Notes: generated by a model from the sequence alone, not told the origin. A stretch of DNA of 64,000 nt from Nipponacmea schrenckii (GCA_030562195.1 JAUJPP010000005.1:806001-870000), one strand, 5' to 3'. Positions 1 to 13,000 are shown, numbered from the stretch's first letter. Translations and numbers: made by a program.

Positions 1-850
1 TCACTCCACTATCCATATATATATTCCCTCTGAAATGGACGGTCGCCTGGTCGCCAAATGCGACCAGTTTCCTGTCCAGGCGACCAGAAGTTCTGTCAAG
101 ACCAGTACTGACTGGCCCAAAAAAAAAAACTGGGCGAGTACCCTACAGATCTACTAAAATTTCTTTATCGTTATTTTATAATCATCACCTAAGAAGAGTT
201 AAAAAAAATATGTGCTCTCTCTCGTTAAGAGCAATGGTAAACAATGTACCCTAGATTAACTAGACGGAATAGTCTCTGATATCCAGACTTCTCTTGTCTT
301 TGACAATGGCTGGCCCCCATTTCAGGCCCTGTTACTATTGTAAACCTTTGTAACATTATCAAACTAAATCCCAACAAAGATCCGGCTTCGATTAAAAATA
401 TATACAGGAGCAGTATATTTAATTTGAAGGTAGTGTAAGTAGTAATGAACAGAAGAGGTCTTGTTTGTACATGTATTGTGTTAATTTCCATTTATTTTAC
501 CCCAATAAAACAGTGGATCGTTCCGGTTTATATTTTGAATAAGGACAGGGCTTTCTTGTGCTCATTATAATAATATTACTTCTCATTATGTTTATATTAC
601 ACATAAATTGCGTGATTCGCATGGCAAATACTATTGTGATACGTCCTCAAACGCAAAATGTAGTTACTGGGAAAGTGAAAGAACTACCCAGGGATACCAC
701 TGCAATGTTGCAGGAATCTACATTCGGGAAGGTTTCTTTTCGGAAGAACTTGGTTTGATGATTGGTAACTCTGTTACCACAGAATTAGTCAGAAAAAATA
801 ACAAATTACTACCAATTGTTCTGACTAATGAGACAAATAAGACCTACCGT
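1..850 (+). mobile_element. Ty3/gypsy-like retrotransposon fragment, copy 1 (protease-RT linker)
   Basis: This segment recurs almost unchanged at 4598-5445. Its second half (about 620-850) reads, across one frameshift near 720, as the stretch that lies between protease and reverse transcriptase in Ty3/gypsy pol polyproteins. It ends in the typical motif KGTVLAR just before the tandem array. No protease active site and no long terminal repeat were recognised; a polyadenylation-like AATAAA occurs near 505. The small ORFs on either strand are fragments of this decayed element. The family assignment rests on the linker motif and on the reverse transcriptase found after copy 2. Confidence 0.5.
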
Positions 851-2006
851 ATTAAAAAGGGTACTGTGTTGGCTCGCTGTATTAAAAAGGGTACTGTGTT
901 AGGCTCGATGTATTAAAAAGGGTACTGTGTTAGGCTCGCTGTATTAAAAAGGGTACTGTGTTAGGCTCGCTGTATTAAAAAGGGTACTGTGTTAGGCTCG
1001 CTGTATTAAAAAGGGTACTGTGTTGGCTCGCTGTATTAAAAAGGGTACGGTGTTAGGCTCGCTGTATTAAAAAGGGTACTGTGTTAGGCTCGCTGTATTA
1101 AAAAGGGTACTGTGTTGGCTCGCCGTATTAAAAAGGGTACTGTGTTAGGCTCGCTGTATTAAAAAGGGTACTGTGTTAGGCTCGCTGTATTAAAAAGGGT
1201 ACTGTGTTAGGCTCACTGTATTAAAAAGGGTATTGTGTTAGGCTCGCTGTATTAAAAAGGGTATTGTGTTGGCTCGCTGTATTAAAAAGGGTACTGTGTT
1301 AGGCTCGCTGTATTAAAAAGGGTACTGTGTTAGGCTCTCTGTATTAAAAAGGGTACTGTGTTAGGCTCGCTGTATTAAAAAGGGTACTGTGTTAGGCTCG
1401 CCGTATTAAAAAGGGTACTGTGTTAGGCTCACTGTATTAAAAAGGGTACTGTGTTAGGCTCGCCGTATTAAAAAGGGTACTGTGTTAGGCTCGCTGTATT
1501 AAAAAGGGTACTGTGTTAGGCTCACTGTATTAAAAAGGGTACTGTGTTAGGCTCGCTGTATTAAAAAGGGTACTGTGTTAGGCTCACTGTATTAAAAAGG
1601 GTACTGTGTTAGGCTCACTGTATTAAAAAGGGTACTGTGTTAGGCTCACTGTATTAAAAAGGGTACTGTGTTAGGCTCGCTGTATTAAAAAGGGTATTGT
1701 GTTAGGAGGCTCGCTGTATTAAAAAGGGTACTGTGTTAGGCTCGATGTATTAAAAAGGGTATTGTGTTAGGCTCGCTGTATTAAAAAGGGTACTGTGTTA
1801 GGCTCGCTGTATTAAAAAGGGTATTGTGTTAGGCTCACTGTATTAAAAAGGGTACTGTGTTAGGCTCGCTGTATTAAAAAGGGTACTGTGTTAGGCTCGC
1901 TGTATTAAAAAGGGTACTGTGTTAGGCTCGCTATATTAAAAAGGGTACTGTGTTGGCTCGCTGTATTAAAAAGGGTACTGTGTTGGCTCGCTGTATTAAA
2001 AAGGGT
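851..2006 (+). repeat. 30/31-bp minisatellite derived from retroelement coding sequence, array 1
   Basis: About 37 copies of a unit beginning ATTAAAAAGGGTACTGTGTT. The first unit is 30 bp and codes in frame for IKKGTVLARC, continuing the upstream pol frame. Most later units have one extra A (TTAGGCTCG instead of TTGGCTCG), giving 31 bp and breaking the frame. Variants in the CGCTGT, CACTGT, CGATGT and CGCCGT block distinguish the copies. The array clearly grew from a codon block of the element. Confidence 0.95.
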
Positions 2007-2440
2007 TGACGGATTGGCGTGGGTGGTTGAGGGTTGACGGAGTGAGAGTGGGTGGTTGAGGGTTGACGGGTTGGAGTGGGTGGTTTAGGGTTGATGGAGT
2101 GGCGTGGGTGTTTGAGGGTTGACGGAGTGAGAGTGGGTGGTTGGGGGCTGACGGAGTGGAGTGGGTGGCTGAGGGTTAACGGAGTGGAATGGGTGGCTAA
2201 GAGTTGACGGAGTGGGAGTGGGTGGTTGAGGGTTGACGGAGTGGCGTGGGTGGTTGTGGGTTGACGGAGTGGCGTGGGTGGTTGAGGGTTGACGGAGTGA
2301 GAGTGGGTGGTTGAGGGTTGACGGAGTGGAGTGGGTGGGTGAGGTTTGACGGAGTGGCGAGGGTGGTTGAGGGTTGACGGGTCGGAGTGGGTGGTTGAGG
2401 GTTGGCGGAGAAGATTGAGTCGTTGCGGATTGACGGAGTA
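2003..2440. repeat. GT-rich 28-30-bp minisatellite
   Basis: About 15 imperfect copies of a unit like GGGTTGACGGAGTG followed by GGAGTGGGTGGTTGA. It abuts the end of the 31-bp array, sharing AAGGGTTGACGG at the junction. Not coding. Confidence 0.9.
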
Positions 2441-4159
2441 TTTTACTTTTGTGTAATAATTTTTAACAATAATAGCGGCGACATTTGTTGCCGTGTGGTT
2501 GCACGTGACTACAAATGGGATGATTTGGTTATCATATATGTATATTCAGTCCATTAGGATATACTGTGTCTCGTGCTATAATCTTCGAAAAAGTTGGTAC
2601 AGATTCAATAGGCATAATCAGAAGAGTGGTCGGGAAGATTAAAGTGGTTCGCATTAGGTCTATCTTTGCCATGCACGATGTCACAACGATGGGGCTGGGG
2701 CTGTAAATAATTGTCATGGGTCCCACAAACTGGGTCCAAAAGTTAATTTACATATAATCAGGAGGGGTATATAGTATAAAAAATTACATACAAATATATG
2801 GTATTTTTGGTATGGCGTTTATATTAAAGATAAATGTTAGTTGCTACCAACAGCTAACAAAGGCTAACATTATAATAATCTCATTCACACTGTGCTGGAA
2901 CGTAATTATTCATTTTATTGTTCTCATTTCATCAAACTTGTTAATTACATCCAGTTTATTTATTGGGTACGTTATGTTAATTGTTTATGTAAGAACAAAT
3001 ACGCCTCGTTTCTACTGCTTCCGTTTTTCTAATGCAATCCTATAAATAGGTCAGACCTTCAACGACGCTCTACTTTTAGATTTTCTGTTGCAAATCACGA
3101 TGTGCGTATTTATGCAACCTAATAATACGTTGTGATAATAATTTTTATAACAATTGTTTATATTTCCAACTCGATCTGCTTGTTATTTTATTAATTAACC
3201 ATTTGTTTATATAGTGCAGGCCATAGCAGACACTTTGCCCTTATGGCACTCCGCACTTACGTCAATTCGACTTCTGCGTTTCATATGCATATTTCATAAG
3301 CAAGATAATATCTTATTATTGTTTATTTCTTCTTTTGTAGCTTTTTACCATGAATACACACACTTGTACTACTGTACGACACCATTAAAGATTGATAACT
3401 CAACATTGGCTCTTTTATTTTTACCTTGGCCGTTGTACCACTTGGTTAAACTTATTGCCGCTTGGGGATTTACTAGAACTACCAGACCTTATATAGCTAG
3501 GTACTACATGCTAGGATCACATATTTCTCATTGGTGACGTTCAACGACAAGTTCACGGATATGTACTGTGGTCCGATTGGGGGAATATAATCAGGGGGCG
3601 ACATGGGCAGAGGAGAAATTGCTGGGAAAGGTAGGTTTGAAGTTGGCCGGGAGTGGGCAAAAAGACATGGGAGGGTGTGACGGGAGGGTGGAAGGGATAG
3701 TGTTCACTGTTTAGTACATAAGAAAGATGGATAAGTGTGCGGGGAAGATAGACATAGAGTGAAAAGGGTGGGGGGGGCATAGGGTGGATGGAAGAGGTGG
3801 ATGGGCGAGGAATACAGCCATGGGGTGTGTGGGTGGTTGTAAAGGGTGTGGTGGCACAGGAGATAGTGAAGTGGGTGTGAGAGGTGGATTAGTAGGTACA
3901 AGGTTGTAAGAAGAGAATATATATAATGATAGCAGGCTGAATGAGGGGTTGGTGTTAAAGGAGGAAGGCAGAAGAGAGTGAGATCAGATCGAATAAAGGA
4001 GTGTTAGGGGATTAAAGAATGATCAGGGGTGCGGAGAGGACTAAGGACTTTCTCTTATATTGAGAGCTACTCGATGTACCTCCGTGCATTGCTTCGAATT
4101 ACAGTACTCCGAAGACTTATTATGGACTTGTTACATATCTAATACATGGGCTGAGGAGA
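2441..4159. other. No gene recognised; purine-rich tract at 3590-4030
   Basis: AT-rich non-coding sequence to about 3540, then roughly 440 bp in which the + strand is strongly purine-rich (long G/A stretches such as GGTGGGGGGGGCATAGGG). Short ORFs here have no recognisable domain and low-complexity translations. I see no RNA gene. Confidence 0.5.
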
Positions 4160-4410
4160 AAATTTTTATTGGGTTTTGAACAAAATCATAGAGAGTCTCA
4201 ATGGTCTAATAAAAATGAGAAATAAAACTGTAGAGAATTACTTCCCTTTATATAACGTATATACAAAGTTATCATTTCTAATATTCAATTAGTAACGTTT
4301 TATATACGATCTGTATAAGGGAAGTAATTCTCTACAGTTTTATTTCTCATTTTTATTTGACCACTGAGACTCGTTATGACTTTTTTTTTTAAAAACCCAA
4401 TATAAAATGA
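4160..4410. mobile_element. Foldback/MITE with long terminal inverted repeats
   Basis: Two arms of roughly 90-100 nt are inverted complements. The best part is AATGAGAAATAAAACTGTAG at 4216-4235, mirrored by CTACAGTTTTATTTCTCATT at 4332-4351. The similarity extends outwards through GAGTCTC (near 4193) / GAGACTC and ATTGGGTTTT (4168-4177) / AAAAACCCAAT (right end near 4401). The spacer is about 60 nt. There is no coding capacity, so this is a non-autonomous palindromic element; superfamily not determined. Confidence 0.7.
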
Positions 4411-4597
4411 TTGTTCAGTGAGTGCCCCTAGACCACTTCACGAACTTTATGTGAAAGCATTCGTTTGTCCCCTGTCTCTCCTCTTCATTCCATGTCCACG
4501 CCAGTCAGTGTTCCTTTATTCACTCTTCCTCCTACATTAAATCCATACCCCTTCCTATCTTTCCCTTACCCACCAACCCCTAATCCAACTACCTACT

Positions 4598-5445
4598 TCA
4601 CTCCACTATCCATATATATATTCCCTCTGAAATGGACGGTCGCCTGGTCGCCAAATGCGACCAGTTTCCTGTCCAGGCGACCAGAAGTTCTGTCAAGACC
4701 AGTACTGACTGGCCCAAAAAAAAAACTGGGCGAGTACCCAACAGATCTACTAAAATTTCTTTATCGTTATTTTATAATCATCACCTAAGAAGAGTTAAAA
4801 AAAAATATGTTCTCTCTCGTTAAGAGCAATGGTAAACAATGTACCCTAGATTAACTAGACGGAATAGTCTCTGATATCCAGACTTCTCTTGTCTTTGACA
4901 ATGGCTGGCCCCCATTTCAGGCCCTGTTACTATTGTAAACCTTTGTAACATTATCAAACTAAATCCCAACAAAGATCCGGCTTCGATTAAAAATATATAC
5001 AGGAGCAGTATATTTAATTTGAAGGTAGTGTAAGTAGTAATGAACAGAAGAGGTCTTGTTTGTACATGTATTGTGTTAATTTCCATTTATTTTACCCCAA
5101 TAAAACAGTGGATCGTTCCGGTTTATATTTTGAATAAGGACAGGGCTTTCTTGTGCTCATTATAATAATATTACTTCTCATTATGTTTATATTACACATA
5201 AATTGCGTGATTCGCATGGCAAATACTATTGTGATACGTCCTCAAACGCAAAATGTAGTTACTGGGAAAGTGAAAGAACTACCCAGGGATACCACTGCAA
5301 TGTTGCAGGAATCTACATTCGGGAAGGTTTCTTTTCGGAAGAACTTGGTTTGATGATTGGTAACTCTGTTACCACAGAATTAGTCAGAAAAAATAACAAA
5401 TTACTACCAATTGTTCTGACTAATGAGACAAATAAGACCTACCGT
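4598..5445 (+). mobile_element. Ty3/gypsy-like retrotransposon fragment, copy 2 (protease-RT linker)
   Basis: Nearly identical to 1-850 (offset about 4596), including the same frameshift and the same KGTVLAR end. It differs mainly in poly-A length and a few bases. Unlike copy 1 it is followed, after the array, by reverse transcriptase sequence, so it keeps the original order of the element. A pyrimidine-rich stretch (4460-4597) precedes it; whether that belongs to the element cannot be told because copy 1 starts at the window edge. Confidence 0.55.
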
Positions 5446-8404
5446 ATTAAAAAGGGTACTGTGTTGGCTCGCTGTATTAAAAAGGGTACTGTGTTAGGCT
5501 CACTGTATTAAAAAGGGTATTGTGTTAGGCTCACTGTATTAAAAAGGGTATTGTGTTAGGCTCACTGTATTAAAAAGGGTATTGTGTTAGGCTCACTGTA
5601 TTAAAAAGGGTACTGTGTTAGGCTCACTGTATTAAAAAGGGTACTGTGTTAGGCTCACTGTATTAAAAAGGGTATTGTGTTAGGCTCACTGTATTAAAAA
5701 GGGTATTGTGTTAGGCTCACTGTATTAAAAAGGGTATTGTGTTAGGCTCACTGTATTAAAAAGGGTATTGTGTGAGGCTCACTGTATTAAAAAGGGTACT
5801 GTGTTAGGCTCACTGTATTAAAAAGGGTACTGTGTTAGGCTCACTGTATTAAAAAGGGTATTGTGTTAGGCTCACTGTATTAAAAAGGGTACTGTGTTAG
5901 GCTCGCTGTATTAAAAAGGGTACTGTGTTAGGCTCGATGTATTAAAAAGGGTACTGTGTTAGGCTCGATGTATTAAAAAGGGTACTGTGTTGGCTCGCTG
6001 TATTAAAAAGGGTACTGTGTTAGGCTCGCTGTATTAAAAAGGGTACTGTGTTAGGCTCACTGTATTAAAAAGGGTATTGTGTTAGGCTCACTGTATTAAA
6101 AAGGGTACTGTGTTGGCTCGCTGTATTAAAAAGGGTACTGTGTTAGGCTCGTTGTATTAAAAAGGGTACTGTGTTAGGCTCGATGTATTAAAAAGGGTAC
6201 TGTGTTGGCTCGCTGTATTAAAAAGGGTACTGTGTTAGGCTCGCTGTATTAAAAAGGGTACTGTGTTAGGCTCGTTGTATTAAAAAGGGTACTGTGTTAG
6301 GCTCGATGTATTAAAAAGGGTACTGTGTTAGGCTCGTTGTATTAAAAAGGGTACTGTGTTAGGCTCGATGTATTAAAAAGGGTACTGTGTTAGGCTCGTT
6401 GTATTAAAAAGGGTACTGTGTTAGGCTCGATGTATTAAAAAGGGTACTGTGTTAGGCTCGCTGTATTAAAAAGGGTACTGTGTTGGCTCGCTGTATTAAA
6501 AAGGGTACTGTGTTAGGCTCACTGTATTAAAAAGGGTATTGTGTTGGCTCGCTGTATTAAAAAGGGTACTGTGTTAGGCTCGCTGTATTAAAAAGGGTAT
6601 TGTGTTAGGCTCGCTGTATTAAAAGGGTACTGTGTTAGGCTCTCTGTATTAAAAAGGGTACTGTGTTAGGCTCACTGTATTAAAAAGGGTACTGTGTTAG
6701 GCTCACTGTATTAAAAAGGGTACTGTGTTAGGCTCACTGTATTAAAAAGGGTACTGGGTTAGGCTCACTGTATTAAAAAGGGTACTGTGTTAGGCTCACT
6801 GTATTAAAAAGGGTACTGTGTTAGGCTCACTGTATTAAAAAGGGTACTGTGTTAGGCTCACTGTATTAAAAAGGGTACTGTGTTAGGCTCACTGTATTAA
6901 AAAGGGTACTGTGTTAGGCTCACTGTATTAAAAAGGGTACTGTGTTAGGCTCACTGTATTAAAAAGGGTACTGTGTTGGCTCGCCGTATTAAAAAGGGTA
7001 TTGTGTTAGGCTCGCTATATTAAAAAGGGTACTGTGTTAGGCTCGCTGTATTAAAAAGGGTACTGTGTTAGGCTCGCCGTATTAAAAAGGGTACTGTGTT
7101 GGCTCGCTGTATTAAAAAGGGTACTGTGTTGGCTCGATGTATTAAAAAGGGTACTGTGTTAGGCTCGCTGTATTAAAAAGGGTACTGTGTTAGGCTCGAT
7201 GTATTAAAAAGGGTACTGTGTTAGGCTCGCTATATTAAAAAGGGTACTGTGTTAGGCTCGATGTATTAAAAAGGGTACTGTGTTAGGCTCGATGTATTAA
7301 AAAGGGTACTGTGTTGGCTCGCTGTATTAAAAAGGGTACTGTGTTAGGCTCGCTGTATTAAAAAGGGTACTGTGTTAGGCTCGCTGTATTAAAAAGGGTA
7401 CTGTGTTAGGCTCGCTGTATTAAAAAGGGTACTGTGTTAGGCTCGCTGTATTAAAAAGGGTACTGTGTTAGGCTCGATGTATTAAAAAGGGTACTGTGTT
7501 AGGCTCGCTGTATTAAAAAGGGTACTGTGTTGGCTCGATGTATTAAAAAGGGTACTGTGTTGGCTCGCTGTATTAAAAAGGGTACTGTGTTGGCTCGCTG
7601 TATTAAAAAGGGTACTGTGTTAGGCTCGCTGTATTAAAAAGGGTATTGTGTTAGGCTCTCTGTATTAAAAAGGGTACTGTGTTGGCTCGCTGTATTAAAA
7701 AGGGTACTGTGTTAGGCTCGCTGTATTAAAAAGGGTACTGTGTTAGGCTCGCTGTATTAAAAAGGGTACTGTGTTAGGCTCGCTGTATTAAAAAGGGTAC
7801 TGTGTTAGGCTCGATGTATTAAAAAGGGTACTGTGTTAGGCTCGCTGTATTAAAAAGGGTACTGTGTTAGGCTCGCTGTATTAAAAAGGGTACTGTGTTA
7901 GGCTCGCTGTATTAAAAAGGGTACTGTGTTAGGCTCACTGTATTAAAAAGGGTACTGTGTTAGGCTCGCTGTATTAAAAAGGGTACTGTGTTAGGCTCGC
8001 TGTATTAAAAAGGGTACTGTGTTAGGCTCGCTGTATTAAAAAGGGTACTGTGTTAGGTCTCGATGTATTAAAAAGGGTACTGTGTTGGCTCGCTGTATTA
8101 AAAAGGGTACTGTGTTAGGCTCGATGTATCAAAAAGGGTACTGTGTTAGGCTCGCTGTATTAAAAAGGGTACTGTGTTGGCTCGATGTATTAAAAAGGGT
8201 ACTGTGTTAGGCTCGATGTATTAAAAAGGGTACTGTGTTAGGCTCGATGTATTAAAAAGGGTACTGTGTTGGCTCGATGTATTAAAAAGGGTACTGTGTT
8301 AGGCTCGATGTATTAAAAAGGGTACTGTGTTAGGCTCGCTGTATTAAAAAGGGTACTGTGTTAGGCTCGCTGTATTAAAAAGGGTACTGTGTTAGGCTCG
8401 CTGT
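5446..8404 (+). repeat. 30/31-bp minisatellite derived from retroelement coding sequence, array 2
   Basis: About 96 copies of the same unit as 851-2006 (ATTAAAAAGGGTACTGTGTT plus AGGCTCGCTGT). Both the 30-bp in-frame form and the 31-bp form occur. Blocks of neighbouring identical variants (runs of CACTGT, alternating CGATGT and CGTTGT) point to local expansion by unequal exchange or slippage. The array ends at CGCTGTCTAATTTAGAC, where pol sequence resumes. Confidence 0.95.
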
Positions 8405-9440
8405 CTAATTTAGACAACTATTAAGTAAGATCAGTGCAAAGTTGTCAAGTTTCCGGTGAGTCTGGTAAAAACGATCAGTTAAAAAACATTACCGTTCCTG
8501 ATAAATATCGAGAAGCAGTTTTAGCCTTCTTGAGGAAAAATTTAGATCGACTGGCTGCAAGCGATCTGGATCTTGGAAGGACTAAAACAGTCGAGATGAC
8601 CATAGACACAGGGGATCATCCACCTATAAGGTTAAAATCTTACAGGAGACGTTAAAAACAGGGAAGTTATAGACAAAGCTGTCGATGATATGTTAAAAGC
8701 AGGAAATATAAGACCTAGTACATCAATTTGGAATTTTCCTTTGGTGAAAGTTGAAAAAAAAAAAAAAAATTCAGATGGAACTACATGTATATCTAAGAGA
8801 TTCTGTGTGGATTTTAGGAAATTGAATGCTGTTATCGAATAACAGTCATACTATTCCTATCCTTAACCTCGTATTGATGATTTATTGGCGTTATTAGGGA
8901 AGGGAAATGTCTTTTCTGCACACGACCTTAGATCGGGGTTTTGAAATATACCCATTGCTGAAAAGGATAAAGAAAAGACAGCCTTTGTTTGTCATAAAGG
9001 CATTTATGAACATAATGTCATGGCTTTTGGCCTAAATAACAGTCCTTCTGTGTTTCAAAGCCTTATGAATATTGTTTTAAAAGGATTGGAACATTTCGCT
9101 GTAGCGTACTTAGATGACATCTTTATCTTCTCAAAAACATATGAAACATCTACAAATAGTATTCGATCGTCTAAGATCCCATGATTTAAAACTCAAAATC
9201 AGTCAACGTTCCTTCCTACAGGACGAAACGTCATATCTGGGATTTAGAATAACACCTGAGGGAATTAAACCAGACGAAAATAAGGTCAAGGCAATTAGAC
9301 AAATGCCTCATGCCTAGAAACCTCAGGGAAACACGCTCATTCTTAGGTTTAATTGCCTTTTATAGAAGGTTTGTTACAAATTACTCCAAAATTGACAATA
9401 ATCGATTCAACGAAAAAGAATTCAAGGTTTAAGTGGACTA
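8405..9440 (+). pseudogene. Decayed Ty3/gypsy reverse transcriptase (pol)
   Basis: Three-frame reading gives the ordered blocks of a gypsy-type reverse transcriptase. The pre-RT segment ends with a basic YRRR at 8641-8652. A VDFRKLN-type block lies near 8808-8828, an FGLNNSPSVFQ block near 9028-9060, the catalytic YLDD at 9107-9118, and a YLGFRIT block near 9235-9255. The frame is broken by a stop at 8653, a frameshift in the A-run near 8750-8770, stops after 8838 and further shifts near 9120 and 9316. The fragment runs into a minisatellite just after an FKWTSE-like motif. RNase H and integrase are not seen. It cannot encode a functional enzyme. Confidence 0.85.
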
Positions 9441-10035
9441 GTGAATAATATAGCTACCATCAGATCTACCTCTATCCCGGATACAGTTACTGCCAGACCT
9501 AGTATACCTACTTCCAGGTCTACTATAGCTACTACCAGATCTACCTCTATCCCGGATACAGTTACTACCAGACCTAGTATACCTACTTCCAGGTCTACTA
9601 TAGCTACTACCAGATCTACCTCTATCCCGGATACAGTTACTGCCAGACCTACTATAGCTTCTACCAGATCTACCTCTATCCCGGATACAGTTACTACCAG
9701 ACCTACTATAGCTTCTACCAGATCTACCTCTATCCCGGATACAGTTACTACCAGACCTAGTATAGCTACTACCAGATCTACCTCTATCCCGGATACAGTT
9801 ACTACCAGACCTACTATAGCTATTACCAGATCTACCTCTATCCCGGATACAGTTACTACCAGACCTACTATAGCTACCACCAGATCTACCTCTATCCCGG
9901 ATACAGTTACTGCCAGACCTACTATAGCTATTACCAGATCTACCTCTATCCTCATGCAGTTACTACCAGACCTACTATAGATACCACCAGATCTACCTCT
10001 ATCCCGGATACAGTTACTACCAGACCTACTATAGC
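9441..10035 (+). repeat. 54/75-bp minisatellite, left arm of inverted array
   Basis: Tandem copies built around CTACCTCTATCCCGGATACA and the 21-bp motif ACTATAGCTACTACCAGACC. Because the units are multiples of 3, both strands are open for about 180 codons (SIPDTVTARPTIA-type repeats), but this is a by-product of repetition. The array starts at the broken end of the reverse transcriptase. Confidence 0.9.
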
Positions 10036-13000
10036 TATAGTAAACCTGGTAGTACCTATAGTAGGTCTAGTGGTAGCTATAGTAAGAATGGTGGTAGATA
10101 GAGTAGACCTGGTAGTATCTTTAGTAGGCTTGGTAGTACCTATATTAGATCTGGTAGTAGCTATAGTAGACTGGTAGTAGCTATACTAGGTCTGGAAGTA
10201 CCTATAGTAGATCTGGTAGTAGCTATAGTAGACCTGGTAGTATCTTTAGTAGGCCTGGTAGTAGCTATAGTAGACCTGGTAGTAGCAATAGTAAACCTGG
10301 TAGTAGCTATAGTAGACCTGGTAGTAGCTATAACAGTCCTGGTAGTAGCTATAGTAAACCTGGTGGTAGCTATAGTAGGTCTGGTAGTAGCTACAGTAAA
10401 CCTGGTAGTAGCCATAGTAGATCTGCTAGTAGCTATAGTAGGCATGGTAGTAGCTATAGTAGACCTGGTGGTAGCTATAGTAAGCATGGTAGTAGCTATA
10501 GTAGGCATGGTAGTAGCTATAGTAGATCTGGTGGTAGCTATAGTAAGCATGGTAGTAGCTATAGTAGGCCTGGTAGTAGCTATAGTACACCTGCTCGTAG
10601 CTATAGTAGACCTGGTAGTAGCTATAGTAGACCTGGTAGTAGCTATAGTAGACCTGGTAGTAGCTCCAGTAGACCTGGTAGTAGCTATAGCTGTCCTGGT
10701 AGTAGCTATAACAGTCATTGTAGTAGCTATAGTAGGCCTGGTAGTAGCTATAGCAGTCCTGGTAGTAGCTATAGTAAACCTGGTAGTAGCTATAGTAAAC
10801 CTGGTAGTAGCTATAGTAGTCATTGTAGTAGCTATAGTAGGCCTGGTAGTAGCTATAGCAGTCCTGGTAGTATCTTTAGTAGGCCTGGTAGTAGCTATAG
10901 TAAGCATGGTAGTAGTTATAGTAGACCTGGTTGTAGCTATAGTACACCTGATAGTAGCTATAGTACACCTGGTAGTAGCTCCAATAGACCTGGTAGTAGT
11001 TAAAGTAGACCCGGGTACTATCTATAACAGTCCTTGTAGAAGCAGTCCTGGTTGAAGCTACAGTAGGCCTGGTAGTAGCTATAGTAGTCATTGTAGTAGC
11101 TATAACAGTCCTGGTAGTAGCTATAGCAGTCCTGGTAGTAGCTATAGTAAACCTGGAAGTAGCTATAGTAGGCCTGGAAGTATCTTTAGTAGACCTGGTA
11201 GTAGCTATAGCAGGTCTGGTAGTAGCTAAAGTAGACCTGGTAGTACCTATAGCAGGTCTGGTAGTAGCTATAGTATACCTGTTAGTACCTATAAATAGGC
11301 CTGGTAGTAGCTATAATAGACCTGCTAGTAGCTATAGTAGGCTGGTAGTACCTATAGTAGGTCTGGTGGTAGCTATAGTAGGTCTGGTGGTAGATAGAGT
11401 AGGTCTGGTAGTATCTTTAGTAGACCTGGTAGTACCTATAGTAGGTCTGGTAGTAGCTATAGTAAACCTGGTAGTAGCTATAGTATACCTGTTAGTACCT
11501 ATAAATAGGCCTGGTAGTAGCTATAATAGACCTGCTAGTAGCTATAGTAGGTCTGGTGGTAGCTATAGTAGGCCTGGTAGTAGCTATAGTAGGTTTGGTG
11601 GTAGCTATAGTAAGCATGGTGGTAGATAGAGTAGGTCTGGTAGTATCTTTAGTAGACCTGGTAGTACCTATAGTAGGTCTGGTGGTAGCTATAGTTAGCA
11701 TGGTGGTAGATAGAGTAGGTCTGGTAGTATCTTTAGTAGACCTGGTAGTAGCTATAGTAGTTCTGGTAGTAGCTATAGTAAGCATGGTGGTACTATAGTA
11801 CCTATAGTAGGTCTGGTGGTGGCTATAGCAGGTTTGGTAGTAGCTATAGCAGTCCTGGTAGTAGCTATAGTAAACCTGGTAGTACCTATAGTAGGTCTGG
11901 TGGTAGCTATAGCAGGTTTGGTAGTAGCTATAGTAGGCCTGGAAGTACCTATAGTGGACCTGGTAGTAGCTATAGCAGGTCTGGTAGTAGCTATAGTAAA
12001 CCTAGTAGTACCCATAGTAGGTCTGGTGGTAGCTATAGTAAGCATGGTGTTAGATAGAGTAGGTCTGGTAGTAGCTAAAGTAGACTGGTGGTAGCTATAG
12101 TAAGCATGGTAGTAGCTATAGTAGACCTGGTAGTATCTTTAGTAGACCTGGTAGTAGCTATAGTAGACCTGGTAGTAGATATAGTGGACCTGGTAGTAGC
12201 TATAGCAGGTCTGGTAGTAGCTATTGTAGGTATGGTGATAGCTATAGTAGGTCTGGTAGTAGCTATAGCAGTCCTGTTAGTAGCTCCAGTAGACCTGGTA
12301 GTGGCTATAGTAGGTCTTGTAGTAGCTATGGTAGACATTGCAGTAGCTATAGTAAACCTGGTAGTACCTATAGACCTATAGTAGGTCTAGTGGTAGCTAT
12401 AGTAAGAATGGTGGTAGCTATAGTAGACCTGGTAGTATCTTTAATAGGCTTGGTAGTAGCTATAGTAGAATGGTAGTAGCTATACTAGGTCTGGTAGTAC
12501 CTATAGTAGATCTGGTAGTAGCTATAGTAGGTCTGGTGGTAGATATAGTAAACCTGGTAGTAGCTATAGTAGACCTGGTAGTATCTATAGTAGACCTGGT
12601 AGTAGCTATAGTAGACCTGGTAGTAGATATAGTAGACCTGGTAGTAGATATAGTAGACCTGGTAGTAGCTATAGTAGACCTGGTAGTAGCTATAGTAAAC
12701 CTGGTAGTAGCTATAGTAGACCTGGTAGTAGCTATAGTAGACCTGGTAGTAGCTATAGTAGACCTGGTAGTAGCTATAGTTGACCTGGTAGTAGCTATAG
12801 TAGACCTGGTAGTACCTATAGATAGGCCTGGTAGTAGCTATAATAGACCTGGTAGTAGCTATAGTAGACCTGGTAGTACCTATAGTAGGCCTGGTGGTAG
12901 CTATAGTAAGCATGGTGGTAGATAGAGTAGATCTGGTAGTATCTTTAGTAGGCTTGGAAGTAGATATAGTAGACCTGGTAGTAGCTATAGTAAACCTTTT

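Noticed and set aside
225..491. 88-codon - strand ORF, duplicated at 4820-5086
   Set aside because: Duplicate because the retroelement segment is duplicated; the translation has no recognisable motif and lies opposite to the element's coding strand.
2000..2440. Telomere-like G-rich repeat
   Set aside because: The unit is a 28-30-bp GGGTTGACGGAGTG repeat, not TTAGGG; ordinary minisatellite.
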